Shown here: one piece after another, positions 51,863 through 61,393 of the stretch
Layout: each line of letters begins with the position of its first letter
Numbering within the stretch: position 1 is the stretch's first letter
NCBI GenBank assembly: GCA_900149785.2
Contig: FSSI02000017.1
Location: 1 to 64,000, forward strand
Direction of reading: 5' to 3'
Length of the DNA stretch: 64,000 nt
Source of the DNA: Sodalinema lacuna_A
GTDB taxonomy: Bacteria > Cyanobacteriota > Cyanobacteriia > Cyanobacteriales > Geitlerinemataceae
The notes under the pieces: generated by a model
The model's database searches: none
Told to the model about the DNA's origin: nothing
The model's input: the letters and a program-made list of their open reading frames with translations, nothing else
Translations under genes and position numbers: made by a program

Positions 51863-51890
51863 AAAAACCAGGGTCATTCCCTGGTTTTTT
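51863..51890 (+). terminator. Intrinsic terminator of rplY
   Basis: An 11-bp perfect stem AAAAACCAGGG (51863-51873) / CCCTGGTTTTT (51879-51889), with loop TCATT, followed by T. This is a textbook rho-independent terminator, and its A/T arms let it work in both directions. Confidence 0.9.
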
Positions 51891-51919
51891 CATGTCCATA
51901 TCACCCCCTCTTGCCTCCT

Positions 51920-52098
51920 GCCTCTTGCCATCCCCTCTTGGGAGGGGTTAGGGGTGGGTTATGCCTCTTGCCATCCCCTCTTGGGAGGGGTTAGGGGTGG
52001 GTTATGCCTCTTGNCTCTTGCCATCCCCTCTTGGGAGGGGTTAGGGGTGGGTTATGCCTCTTGCCATCCCCTCTTGGGAGGGGTTAGGGGTGGGTTAT
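51920..52098 (+). repeat. Minisatellite: four 43-bp tandem units between rplY and the PfkB gene
   Basis: Units start at 51920, 51963, 52006 and 52056; the third carries a 7-bp insertion with an N at 52014. Each unit contains CCCCTC-TTG-GGAGGGG, able to form a hairpin, and TTAGGGGTGGGTTAT. The units are otherwise identical, so copy number is probably variable and mis-assembled. Flanks are CCTCTTGCC and TTCCCTATTCCC low-complexity DNA of a type common in filamentous cyanobacteria. No gene lies in the 331-bp gap. Confidence 0.92.
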
Positions 52099-52158
52099 GC
52101 CTCTTGCCTTCTTCCCCCTGTTCCCTGTTCCCTATTCCCTATTCCCTTCTTCTAAATC

Positions 52159-53139
52159 ATGTCCAAATACAACCTTTATGCCCTCGGTAATGCCCTCGTT
52201 GACTTTGAATTTGAGTTAGATGAGGCCAAACTCTCTAGCCTCGGAATTGATAAAGGGGTGATGACTCTCATTGACGAAGAGCGTCATCATCATCTTGTCA
52301 GTGAACTGGCTCCCCATGAAGTTAAGAAAGCTTGCGGCGGTTCATCGGCGAATACTGCGATCGCCGTCAGTCAGTTTGGCGGCCGTAGTTTCTACTCCTG
52401 TCGCGTCGCCAACGACGACAGTGGCCTGTTTTATCTCGAAGACTTACAACGATGTGGCGTTGAGAGCAACATTAACCCGAACGCTCGCCCCGACGGCGTA
52501 ACTGGCAAATGCTTAGTGTTTGTCACGCCCGACGCCGATCGCACCATGAACACCCACCTCGGGATTGCGGCCGAGTTTTCCAGCCAGGAGTTAGTTCCCG
52601 AAGCCATCACCGACTCTGACTATCTCTACATCGAAGGCTATCTCGTCAGTTCCCCCACCGGTAAAGCCGCCGCCATCGAAGCCCGCAACTTGGCCCAAAC
52701 CTCTGGCGTCAAAACCTCCCTGTCTCTCTCCGATCCCAACATGGTGAGTTTCTTCAAACCGGGATTATTAGAGATGATTGGCGACGGACTCGACTTCCTC
52801 TTTGCCAACGAAACCGAAGCCCTTAAACTGGCCGAGACGAATGATCTCAACCAGGCGATCGCCCATTGTCAAACCCTCGCCAAACAATTCGCCATTACCC
52901 GAGGCCCCCAAGGCTCCCTAATTTTCGACGGAGACTCTATCATTGAACTCGATGCCGTCCCCGTAAACGCCATCGACACCGTTGGCGCCGGAGATATGTA
53001 CGCCGGAGCGTTACTCTATGGAATCACCCATGGTATGAGCCTCCCAGATGCCGGAAAACTCGCATCTAAAGCCGCCGCCCGCGTCGTCTCCAGCCTTGGT
53101 CCCCGCCTCGAACCTCAAGACACTCGTTCACTCCTATAA
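52159..53139 (+). CDS. PfkB-family sugar/nucleoside kinase, adenosine kinase-like
   Basis: 326 residues. The PfkB signatures are present: CGGSSANTAIAVSQFGG near residue 58 and the C-terminal AIDTVGAGDMYAGALLYGIT with the catalytic Asp of DTVGAGD. GNALVDFEFELDE at the N-terminus and the overall length resemble the cyanobacterial adenosine-kinase-like subgroup. The substrate (adenosine, ribose or another sugar) cannot be fixed from the sequence. It is 70 bp upstream of the APH/P-loop kinase gene with a strong hairpin between. Confidence 0.87.
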   Translation: MSKYNLYALGNALVDFEFELDEAKLSSLGIDKGVMTLIDEERHHHLVSELAPHEVKKACGGSSANTAIAVSQFGGRSFYSCRVANDDSGLFYLEDLQRCGVESNINPNARPDGVTGKCLVFVTPDADRTMNTHLGIAAEFSSQELVPEAITDSDYLYIEGYLVSSPTGKAAAIEARNLAQTSGVKTSLSLSDPNMVSFFKPGLLEMIGDGLDFLFANETEALKLAETNDLNQAIAHCQTLAKQFAITRGPQGSLIFDGDSIIELDAVPVNAIDTVGAGDMYAGALLYGITHGMSLPDAGKLASKAAARVVSSLGPRLEPQDTRSLL

Positions 53140-53147
53140 CCGTAAAC

Positions 53148-53188
53148 GGTGGACAGTTGAGCGCACCATGACCCCTCAACTGTCCACC
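53148..53188 (+). terminator. 14-bp inverted repeat between PfkB gene and kinase gene
   Basis: GGTGGACAGTTGAG (53148-53161) pairs perfectly with CTCAACTGTCCACC (53175-53188) over a 13-nt loop. It begins 8 bp after the stop. There is no T-run, so it could be an mRNA stability hairpin, a weak terminator or a dispersed repeat. Confidence 0.55.
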
Positions 53189-53209
53189 CTCAACCCTTAA
53201 CGATAAACA

Positions 53210-54730
53210 ATGTCTTCCCTTCCCCCTCTGATTCAACAGATGCAGCAACCGGAGTTTTACCCCCATCCGGTGACGCAACCGATTGAACTCAAACAAACTC
53301 ATGGCTCGTTTGTTCTATTGACGGGAGAGTTTGTCTACAAAGTCAAAAAATCTGTTGATTTAGGATTTTTTGACTATTCAACGGTGGAGAAACGGAAGCA
53401 TTTTTGTCAAGAGGAATTACGTTTAAATCAACGAGGTGCGCCGGGCATCTATTTGGCGGTCTTACCGATTATCCAGCACGGCGATCGCTTTCTCTTAGAT
53501 AGCAACGAAAATAGCGATAAAGACCCCGTTGACTATACCCTAAAAATGCGACAGTTTCCCAAAGATAATCTCTTTGTAGACTTACTCGATCGCGGGGAAC
53601 TCACTCACGCTCAGATGGAAGACTTGGGGCGACTGGTGGCTGACTATCACGCTGAAGCAGCCACGAGCGAGGAGATTTCTCAGTTTGGAGAAATTGCCGC
53701 CATTCGTGAAGCCATTGACGACAACTATCACTATACTCAAGCCTATATTGGGCGAGTTCAAAGCCAAAAACAGTTTCAGGAAACAAAAGCCTATAGCGAT
53801 CGCATCTTCACAGACCATCCCGACTGGTTTCAAGCACGAATCGCCAACGGCAAAATTCGCAACTGTCACGGGGATTTACACCTACGCAACATTGCACTTT
53901 GGGGCGACCGTATTCTTCTGTTTGACTGCATCGAATTTAACCAATCTTTTCGCTATGTCGATGTCATGTACGATGTCGCCTTTACCGTCATGGATTGTCA
54001 AGCCAGGGGACGGCCCGATTTAGGAAACGCTTTCCTCAACACCTACCTCGAATGGACAGGAGATTGGCAAGGATTGCGCGTTTTACCCCTCTATCTCAGC
54101 CGTCAGGCCTATGTTCGCGCCAAAGTGACCTCCTTCCTCCTCGACGACAATTCCATCCCCCCCCAGGAGAAAGAAGCCGCCGCTCAGACCGCCGCTGACT
54201 ATTATCATCTCGCCTGGAGCTATACTCAATCCAAGTCCGGGGAAATTATTATGATGTCCGGGTTATCGGGGTCAGGTAAAAGTACGACAGGCCGACAAAT
54301 TGCTCAAAGCCAAAGCGGGATTCAAATTCGCTCTGATGCGGTTCGTAAACACCTAGCAGGTGTTCCTCTCAATCAACGGGGACCCGATGCGATTTATTGC
54401 CCCGAAATGAGCGATCGCACCTATAGCCAACTCGCAGACTTGGGGGTTATGTTAGCGGATTTGGGCTGGACCGTCATTCTTGATGCTAAATACGATCGCC
54501 GCCGCTGGCGAGACAAGGTTCACGAGCGATCGCAAGCCGCGAATATCCCCCTAAAAATCGTTCATTGTCAAGCCCCGTTAGCGGTCTTAGAAGCCCGTCT
54601 GACGCAACGAACTGGGGACATCGCTGATGCAACCGCCGACCTTCTCGCCAAGCAAGCTGAACAGGCGGAAGACTTCACGCCCTACGAGCGATCGCTCCTC
54701 GTAGATCGCCCCGAATCTAACCTGAATTAA
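53210..54730 (+). CDS. Fused aminoglycoside-phosphotransferase-like and P-loop kinase protein
   Basis: 506 residues. Residues 1-330 are APH/COG2187-like: NCHGDLHLRNIALWGDRILL is the catalytic loop and LLFDCIEFN the metal-binding Asp region. Residues 340-506 are a COG0645-type P-loop kinase: MMSGLSGSGKSTTGRQIA (Walker A), RSDAVRKHLAG and DAKYDRRRWRDKV. The two-domain fusion is common in bacteria but its substrate is unknown. Probably cytosolic. Confidence 0.87.
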   Translation: MSSLPPLIQQMQQPEFYPHPVTQPIELKQTHGSFVLLTGEFVYKVKKSVDLGFFDYSTVEKRKHFCQEELRLNQRGAPGIYLAVLPIIQHGDRFLLDSNENSDKDPVDYTLKMRQFPKDNLFVDLLDRGELTHAQMEDLGRLVADYHAEAATSEEISQFGEIAAIREAIDDNYHYTQAYIGRVQSQKQFQETKAYSDRIFTDHPDWFQARIANGKIRNCHGDLHLRNIALWGDRILLFDCIEFNQSFRYVDVMYDVAFTVMDCQARGRPDLGNAFLNTYLEWTGDWQGLRVLPLYLSRQAYVRAKVTSFLLDDNSIPPQEKEAAAQTAADYYHLAWSYTQSKSGEIIMMSGLSGSGKSTTGRQIAQSQSGIQIRSDAVRKHLAGVPLNQRGPDAIYCPEMSDRTYSQLADLGVMLADLGWTVILDAKYDRRRWRDKVHERSQAANIPLKIVHCQAPLAVLEARLTQRTGDIADATADLLAKQAEQAEDFTPYERSLLVDRPESNLN

Positions 54731-54764
54731 ACACAAGATGATATGGAATTTCAGAGGTTCATTC

Positions 54765-55220
54765 TTAACGACTCCCAAATCCTCGGGCCATCAAACTCGC
54801 AAACAGAGGAATTAGCAAAAATCCTACAATTTCCACACTGACTAGGGTCGATAGCACCTGAAACTTGACGCGACTCAACACCGGCGCCGCCGACTCCCGC
54901 AACTCCTTAATCCAGAGGATAAAGGTGATCGTCGGATAAATCGATAACGCTCCCACAAACAAAAATAAACCGATTTTTGTCCAAAAAATGGGATTGTTCA
55001 TATAATAAGCTGCCCCTTTCCCAAAATAGAGGACGCGCCAAATTCCAGTCACGAGAACCACAATCGCCGACAGTCCATACACAGAATCAGCAATCACAAT
55101 CCGTTGCGCTTCTTCAAAACTGAGACGTTCTCGAAGACTGATTCGTTCAACTACCAGAGCGGCGATCGCCAACATAAAGGCAATATAGTGAAAATAGGCA
55201 ACAATAGCACTGTTTAACAT
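54765..55220 (-). CDS. DUF2214 family membrane protein
   Basis: 151 residues from ATG 55220 (LNSAIVAYFHYIAFM); the frame extends upstream to 55304 but the added residues do not fit the family. Four TM helices are visible: AYFHYIAFMLAIAALVVE, SAIVVLVTGIWRVLYF, IGLFLFVGALSIYPTITFIL and LVSVEIVGFLLIPLFASLMA. DUF2214 proteins are small inner-membrane proteins of unknown function. The gene converges on the kinase fusion gene, 34 bp apart. Confidence 0.85.
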   Translation of the reverse strand: MLNSAIVAYFHYIAFMLAIAALVVERISLRERLSFEEAQRIVIADSVYGLSAIVVLVTGIWRVLYFGKGAAYYMNNPIFWTKIGLFLFVGALSIYPTITFILWIKELRESAAPVLSRVKFQVLSTLVSVEIVGFLLIPLFASLMARGFGSR

Positions 55221-56005
55221 GATTGACTCTCTACAGATTCCTGAAAAATTGACAAAGAATTGACAAAGAATTGACAAAGAAAAGCCCATTGAGACCTCAA
55301 ACAACCGTTCCTAGCCTAAACTCAAAACAAACTTGCCTTAAGCCAAACCTTGAATCCAACCTTGGACTCGACCGCCGCCAGACTCAACAGTTGGGCTAGA
55401 CCTTGGGCCACACCTTGAGCAAAGATTTACTCAACAACGATACTATCATAATTTCCCACAAACCCAGGCCAGAGAGAGACCCCTCAGCCCCCGCCGCGAT
55501 CGCCAATTCGTCAACAAACCATTACCCACGTTGCCAGAGTGGGGGATTTTCAACTAGAATTTATGCTTTAAAATCGAAATAGGTAGTCGAGATCGGCCGT
55601 TGTCAGAACGAGATCCAAGGCATTGTTCCTAACCCAAAGCCGCTTTGCCAACGAATTGACGTTCAAAGCAAGTCCTTGTTAAAACCCCCCTCCCGAATGG
55701 GATGGTCAGCTTTACCCGAGGCGATCGTGGCAAATCGTACCTCAAAGCTGACGCTGTAACGTAACGTTTCCGATGCAGATCCCCCCACATCCAGTCCCAC
55801 ATCCAGTCCCACGTACAATCCCACGTACATCCCCGACTCAGAATGTCCCACCGGCAACTGTGGGACGTTATCATCTCCGTGACGATCTTCAGGATGGCCA
55901 TCCTAAACCCTGGGAGTCGATCTCCACCCCAAACTCTGACGCCGAGTCTCTCGAACTATCCCACCCACAAAAAAGCTAGAATACCCATCACGTAGAGGAA
56001 CGAAC
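55221..56005. other. 785-bp non-coding region upstream of the glutamate synthase gene
   Basis: No gene is supported. It contains three tandem 11-bp repeats AATTGACAAAG at 55247-55279, TTGGAC/CTTGGGC-rich imperfect repeats near 55350-55420 and a tandem CATCCAGTCCCA-type repeat at 55789-55835. It should carry the promoters and any NtcA-type control of the GOGAT gene, but I saw no clean GTAN8TAC-promoter pair. Confidence 0.45.
55247..55279 (-). repeat. Three tandem 11-bp repeats upstream of the DUF2214 gene
   Basis: AATTGACAAAG occurs three times head to tail, 27 bp upstream of the DUF2214 start. On the minus strand the units read CTTTGTCAATT. They may be slippage products or operator iterons. 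Confidence 0.75.
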
Positions 56006-59000
56006 ATGGATCGAATGGGCATCAACCGCAACGCAAACCAGCAAACCCCCCCGCAATCAGACCCCAACCGAGCAGCCAGTGCGCCTCGGGAGGGACAACG
56101 TTGGCTCGTTGAAGAGCGAGACGCTTGTGGGGTTGGCTTTATTGCCGCACCGAACGGACAGGGCAACCATGACATCGTCGGTAAAGCCCTCGCCGCCCTC
56201 TCCTGTCTCGAACATCGGGGTGGATGCAGTGCCGACGACGACTCCGGAGACGGAGCCGGGATTCTTATGGCCATTCCTTGGACCCTGATTGAACAATGGT
56301 GTCAAGAGAACAACCTGACTTCAGCGGTTCGTGAGCGCATGGCCGTGGCCATGATCTTTTTGCCCCAAGACGAAGAAACCGCCCAAGAAGCCCGGGACGT
56401 CGTCAACGAAAACCTAGAAAAAGCTGGATTTAACATCATCGGTTGGCGTGTAGTTCCCGTCAATCCTGACGTTCTCGGTCCCCAAGCCAAAACCCTCCAG
56501 CCGCAAATCGAGCAAGTCATTGTCAGCCATAACGAACTCGACGGAGACGAACTTGAACGGGCCACCTTCTACGGACGGCGTTTGATTGGCAAAAACCTAA
56601 ACGAGCATCCTGCCATCCAATGGGGCTATAACTTCTATATCTGCTCCCTCTCCAACCGCACCATCGTCTACAAAGCCATGGTGCGCTCAGCCGTCCTGGG
56701 AGACTTCTACCGCGACCTGCCAAACCCCGACTGCACCAGCTCCTTCGCCGTCTATCACCGCCGCTTCAGCACCAACACCATGCCTCGCTGGCCCCTGGCG
56801 CAACCCATGCGCCTACTGGGTCATAACGGCGAAATCAATACCCTCCTCGGGAACATCAACTGGATGAAAGCCCGTAGCCAGGACTTAGACCATGACGTAT
56901 GGGGCGATCGCATCGACACCCTGCTGCCCATCGTTCACGCCGACAACAGCGACTCGGCCAACCTAGACAACGTCATGGAACTGTTAGTGCGTTCCGGGCG
57001 CAGTCCCCTCGAAGCCTTAATGCTGATGGTTCCCGAAGCCTACATGAACCAACCGGAACTCGAAGCCTATCCGGAAGTCTTAGACTTCTACAAATACTAC
57101 AGCGGCGTTCAAGAAGCCTGGGATGGCCCCGCCCTGTTAGCCTTCAGTGATGGTAAAGTCGTCGGTGCAGCCCTCGATCGCAACGGCTTACGGCCCGCTC
57201 GCTACATCCTCACCAAAGACGGCTTCGTTATCGTCTCGTCTGAAGCCGGAACCGTCCCCATTGACCCCGCCAACATCCTCGAAAGTGGCCGTCTCGGACC
57301 CGGACAAACCCTTGCCGTTGACCTCGAACATCACAAACTCCTCAAAAACTGGGATGTCAAACGGCAAGTCGCTGCCAAACATCCCTTCGGCGAGTGGGTT
57401 GCCGCTCGACCCATTTTGGGGAAAGCCGAGACCGACTCCCCCTTCCAAGTCGATGGCGAGAGCCTTGTACAACAACAAACCGCCTTCGGCTACACCAAAG
57501 AAGACGTCGATATGGTGGTGGTTCCCATGGCCCGAGATGCCAAAGAACCCACCTTCTGCATGGGAGACGACATTCCCCTGGCCGTCCTCTCGGACAAACC
57601 CCGCCTCCTCTACGACTACTTCAAACAGCGCTTTGCTCAAGTCACCAACCCCGCCATCGACCCCCTGCGGGAAGGCTTGGTCATGTCCCTGGAAATGAAA
57701 CTCGGACGACGAGGCAACCTCCTCGATCGCGCCCCCGGCCCCGATCGCCTGCTGCGTATCGAGAGTCCTGTCCTCGGAGAAAATGACCTCAGCGGCATCC
57801 GTAACAGCGTTCTCAAGACCGTAACCCTCTCGACCTTCTTTGACCTCAATACCGGGGCAGAGGGGCTAAAACCGGCAGTAGAAGCCCTCTGTGAGCAAGC
57901 CGCCGCCGCCATTGAAGACGGGGCGGAAATCCTCATCCTCAGCGATCGCACCGACGGCAACGGCAACCCCAGCCTCGTCGGCGAAGACAACAGCTACATT
58001 CCCCCACTCCTAGCCGTCGGCGCCGTTCACCACTCCCTCATCGCCCGAGGCCGACGGATGAAAGCCTCCCTCGTCGTCGATACCGCCCAATGCTGGAGTA
58101 CCCACCAGTACGCCTGTCTCATTGGCTATGGCGCCAGTGCCGTTTGTCCCTATCTGACCTGGGAAACCCTGCGTCAATGGGTCAACAACGATCGCACCCA
58201 ATCCATGATGAAATCCGGAAAACTGCCGGAATTGACCCTAGCTGACGTACAAGCCAACTACCGCAAAGCCGCCGAAGCCGGATTGCTGAAAATTCTCTCC
58301 AAAATGGGAATTTCCCTACTCACCAGTTACCAAGGGGCGCAAATCTTTGAAGCCATTGGCATCGGCGCCGACTTGCTGGACTTGGGCATGAAGGGAACCG
58401 CCTCGCGCATTGGTGGCATGACCGTCGCTGACTTAGGTCGCGAAGTCCTCAGTTTCCACAAACGGGCCTTCCCCCATGTCGCGAAGTTGGAAAACTACGG
58501 CTTCGTGCAATATCGCAAAGGGGGCGAATATCACGGCAACAACCCCGACATGACAAAAGTGCTGCACAAAGCCGTGCGCGAGCAGCAGTACGACCATTAC
58601 GAGGTCTATAAAAATCACCTGATGAACCGTCCGGTGACCGCCCTGCGGGACCTCTTAGACTTGGAGGGCGATCGCCCCTCAATCCCCATCGAAGAGGTCG
58701 AACCCATCGAGGCCATCCTCAAACGCTTCTGCACCGGCGGAATGTCCCTCGGCGCCCTCTCCCCAGAAGCCCACGAAACCTTGGCGATCGCCATGAACCG
58801 CATCGGCGGCAAATCCAACTCCGGCGAAGGGGGAGAAGATCCCGCACGCTTCCAAATCATCGATGACGTAGACGAAAACGGCTTCTCCAACATTCGTCCC
58901 CAACTCAAAGGCCTCAAATCCGGCGATACCGCCTCCTCCGCCATCAAACAAGTGGCCTCAGGACGCTTTGGTGTGACTCCCGAATATCTCATGCACGCCA

Positions 59001-60658
59001 AACAAATCGAGATTAAAGTCGCCCAGGGGGCAAAACCCGGAGAAGGAGGACAACTTCCCGGCCGCAAAGTCAGCGAATATATCGCCATGTTGCGCCGCTC
59101 AAAACCCGGCGTCCCCCTCATCTCCCCCCCTCCCCACCATGACATCTACTCCATTGAAGATTTGGCGCAACTGATTTTTGACCTGCACCAAATTAACCCC
59201 GAAGCTGGAGTGTCCGTGAAACTGGTGTCCTCCGTCGGGATTGGAACCATCGCCGCTGGGGTGGCCAAAGCCAACGCCGATGTCATCCAAATTTCGGGTC
59301 ATGACGGCGGAACCGGCGCCTCTCCCCTGAGTTCGATTAAACACGCCGGTAGTCCCTGGGAATTGGGCCTGACGGAAGTCCATCGCGTCCTCATGGAAAA
59401 CCAACTCCGAGAACGAGTCACCCTGCGCACTGATGGGGGAATCCGCTCCGGTTGGGATGTGGTTATGGCCGCTCTCATGGGCGCTCAGGAATATGGCTTC
59501 GGAACCATTGCTATGATTGCTGAAGGCTGCATTATGGCGCGGGTTTGCCACATGAATAGCTGTCCCGTGGGTGTGACCACGCAACGGGAAGACCTGCGCA
59601 AACGCTTCCCCGGGATTCCCGAGAACGTGGTCAACTTCTTCCTGTTTGTTGCCGAAGAAGTGCGATCGCTCCTGGCTCGCCTCGGCTATCGCTCTCTCAA
59701 TGACCTCATTGGCCGCTCTGACTTGCTCAAAGTTCGTCAAGAGGTGCAATTGAGCAAACCTCAGTCCATCGACCTCAAATGCTTGACCGACTTACCTCAA
59801 GCCGAGAATCATGACTGGGCCAATCCCCAACCCGTTCACAGCAACGGTCCCGTGTTGGATGAGCAGATTTTGGCCGATCCTGACATCGCCAATGCCATTC
59901 AAAACCAAGGTTCCGTCAGCAAAACCATTGAGATTGTCAACACCGATCGCTGTGTGGGAGCGCGCATCGCCGGAGTCATCGCCAAGAAATATGGCAACAG
60001 CGGCTTTGAAGGACAATTAGATCTCACCTTTACCGGTAGTGCGGGCCAGAGTTTTGCCGCCTTCAACCTCCCCGGAATGGTCTTAACCCTAGCCGGGGAA
60101 GCCAACGACTATGTGGGTAAAGGAATGCACGGCGGAGAAATTTGCATCAAACCGGCCGCTGGAACCACCTTTGACCCAGCCGAAAACGTCATCCTCGGCA
60201 ACACCTGTCTCTATGGCTCAACGGGTGGCATCTTGTTCGCTCAAGGCTCGGCCGGAGAACGATTTGCCGTTCGCAACTCGAAAGGTCAAGCCGTCATCGA
60301 AGGCGCTGGTGACCACTGTTGCGAATATATGACCGGTGGTGTCGTCGTCGTACTCGGCCCCGTCGGCCGCAACGTCGGCGCCGGAATGACCGGTGGGTTA
60401 GCCTACTTCCTCGATGAAGATGGCAAGTTCCCCGCCAAAGTCAACCCGGAAATTGTCAAGATTCAGCGGGTTTCGACCCCAGCCGGTGAAGAGCAGTTGA
60501 AGTCTCTGATTCAAGCTCACGGCGATCGCGGCAGTGCCAAGGCTCAACGGATTCTGGAGAACTGGTCAACCTATCTACCTCAGTTTTGGCAGGTGGTTCC
60601 TCCGAGTGAGGCCGACTCTCCCCAAGCGGCTGAAGCGAAAGCGTTTGCCAATGCCTAG
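56006..60658 (+). CDS. gltS: Ferredoxin-dependent glutamate synthase
   Basis: 1550 residues, full length. It makes two glutamates from glutamine and 2-oxoglutarate using reduced ferredoxin, the GOGAT half of ammonium assimilation. The N-terminal class II amidotransferase has a predicted nucleophile Cys41 (RDACGVGFIAAPNGQG), so a 40-residue propeptide would be removed. The FMN-binding synthase domain contains GGEDPARFQIID, KPGEGGQLPGRKV and SGHDGGTGASPLSSIKHAG; the 3Fe-4S ligands are in CIMARVCHMNSCPVGVTTQ. The C-terminal GXGXG beta-helix follows (GMTGGLAYFLDEDG). No NADPH-type small subunit is adjacent, which fits the ferredoxin form. Confidence 0.97.
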   Translation: MDRMGINRNANQQTPPQSDPNRAASAPREGQRWLVEERDACGVGFIAAPNGQGNHDIVGKALAALSCLEHRGGCSADDDSGDGAGILMAIPWTLIEQWCQENNLTSAVRERMAVAMIFLPQDEETAQEARDVVNENLEKAGFNIIGWRVVPVNPDVLGPQAKTLQPQIEQVIVSHNELDGDELERATFYGRRLIGKNLNEHPAIQWGYNFYICSLSNRTIVYKAMVRSAVLGDFYRDLPNPDCTSSFAVYHRRFSTNTMPRWPLAQPMRLLGHNGEINTLLGNINWMKARSQDLDHDVWGDRIDTLLPIVHADNSDSANLDNVMELLVRSGRSPLEALMLMVPEAYMNQPELEAYPEVLDFYKYYSGVQEAWDGPALLAFSDGKVVGAALDRNGLRPARYILTKDGFVIVSSEAGTVPIDPANILESGRLGPGQTLAVDLEHHKLLKNWDVKRQVAAKHPFGEWVAARPILGKAETDSPFQVDGESLVQQQTAFGYTKEDVDMVVVPMARDAKEPTFCMGDDIPLAVLSDKPRLLYDYFKQRFAQVTNPAIDPLREGLVMSLEMKLGRRGNLLDRAPGPDRLLRIESPVLGENDLSGIRNSVLKTVTLSTFFDLNTGAEGLKPAVEALCEQAAAAIEDGAEILILSDRTDGNGNPSLVGEDNSYIPPLLAVGAVHHSLIARGRRMKASLVVDTAQCWSTHQYACLIGYGASAVCPYLTWETLRQWVNNDRTQSMMKSGKLPELTLADVQANYRKAAEAGLLKILSKMGISLLTSYQGAQIFEAIGIGADLLDLGMKGTASRIGGMTVADLGREVLSFHKRAFPHVAKLENYGFVQYRKGGEYHGNNPDMTKVLHKAVREQQYDHYEVYKNHLMNRPVTALRDLLDLEGDRPSIPIEEVEPIEAILKRFCTGGMSLGALSPEAHETLAIAMNRIGGKSNSGEGGEDPARFQIIDDVDENGFSNIRPQLKGLKSGDTASSAIKQVASGRFGVTPEYLMHAKQIEIKVAQGAKPGEGGQLPGRKVSEYIAMLRRSKPGVPLISPPPHHDIYSIEDLAQLIFDLHQINPEAGVSVKLVSSVGIGTIAAGVAKANADVIQISGHDGGTGASPLSSIKHAGSPWELGLTEVHRVLMENQLRERVTLRTDGGIRSGWDVVMAALMGAQEYGFGTIAMIAEGCIMARVCHMNSCPVGVTTQREDLRKRFPGIPENVVNFFLFVAEEVRSLLARLGYRSLNDLIGRSDLLKVRQEVQLSKPQSIDLKCLTDLPQAENHDWANPQPVHSNGPVLDEQILADPDIANAIQNQGSVSKTIEIVNTDRCVGARIAGVIAKKYGNSGFEGQLDLTFTGSAGQSFAAFNLPGMVLTLAGEANDYVGKGMHGGEICIKPAAGTTFDPAENVILGNTCLYGSTGGILFAQGSAGERFAVRNSKGQAVIEGAGDHCCEYMTGGVVVVLGPVGRNVGAGMTGGLAYFLDEDGKFPAKVNPEIVKIQRVSTPAGEEQLKSLIQAHGDRGSAKAQRILENWSTYLPQFWQVVPPSEADSPQAAEAKAFANA

Positions 60659-60683
60659 TTCCCATTAGCCTAGTTTGACGTTT

Positions 60684-60711
60684 CCCCCCTGTAATTCTCA
60701 GGGGGGTTTTT
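60684..60711 (+). terminator. Intrinsic terminator of the glutamate synthase gene
   Basis: CCCCCCTG (60684-60691) pairs with CAGGGGGG (60699-60706) over a 7-nt loop and is followed by TTTTT, 25 bp after the stop codon. Confidence 0.9.
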
Positions 60712-60782
60712 GGTACGAAGTCGGGGCGATACGCTCGTCTTTCGCTAGAATATGGCCAATCAATGGAGGATAAAAAACTGAG

Positions 60783-61382
60783 ATGACAGCAACTACGGTT
60801 GAACGCTTACACAGTTTTGAAGAGTATCTTCAGTATGATGATGGAACAGACAATCGCTATGAATTAGTCAAGGGAAAGTTAGAACCCATGAATCCCCCAA
60901 CGATTAGACATTTGCTCATTGCTGATTTTCTTCAGGATGTATTGAAGGCAGAAATTGCTCGGATGAACTCACCTTGGCTTTGTTTTAAAGAAGCAGGAGT
61001 CAGAACCGGCTTGAGAAAGTCCCGCTTAGTGGATGTTTGCGTCGTCTCTCGGGACCAGGTGATGGATGCACTCGATCGCTCGGCGGTGTTCCAAACCCCT
61101 CCGTTGCTAGTGATTGAAATTGTTAGTCCCGAATCGGTGAACCGCGATTATCGCTACAAACGCTCGGAATATGCCGCCGCTGAAATCCCTGAATATTGGA
61201 TTGTTGATCCAATGGTCAATCAAATCTCGGTGTTGCGCCTGGAGGAAGGATTATATGAAGAGAGTCAGTTTACACAGACGCAACCCATTGTTTCTCAACA
61301 GTTTGCAGACTTAAACTTGACAGTAGATCAGGTGTTTGCGGCTGCCAACTTAGGGAACTCGTCTCCAGAGTCACCCTCCTAA
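60783..61382 (+). CDS. Uma2-family (DUF820) putative endonuclease-fold protein
   Basis: 199 residues. The PD-(D/E)XK-like Uma2 core is clear: FEEYLQYDDGTDNRYELVKG, LVDVCVVSRDQVMD, PPLLVIEIVSPESVNRDYRY and KRSEYAAAEIPEYWIVDP, with the conserved Asp, Glu and Lys in place. This family is greatly expanded in cyanobacteria. Activity is unproven and roles are mostly unknown. It is monocistronic, preceded by GGAGG-like AGGATAA and converging on the DUF6816 gene. Confidence 0.9.
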   Translation: MTATTVERLHSFEEYLQYDDGTDNRYELVKGKLEPMNPPTIRHLLIADFLQDVLKAEIARMNSPWLCFKEAGVRTGLRKSRLVDVCVVSRDQVMDALDRSAVFQTPPLLVIEIVSPESVNRDYRYKRSEYAAAEIPEYWIVDPMVNQISVLRLEEGLYEESQFTQTQPIVSQQFADLNLTVDQVFAAANLGNSSPESPS

Positions 61383-61393
61383 TTGAGCCTCAT

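Noticed and set aside
51920..52098. Possible CRISPR array
   Set aside because: The 43-bp units are contiguous with no unique spacers and no cas genes are near, so it is a minisatellite.
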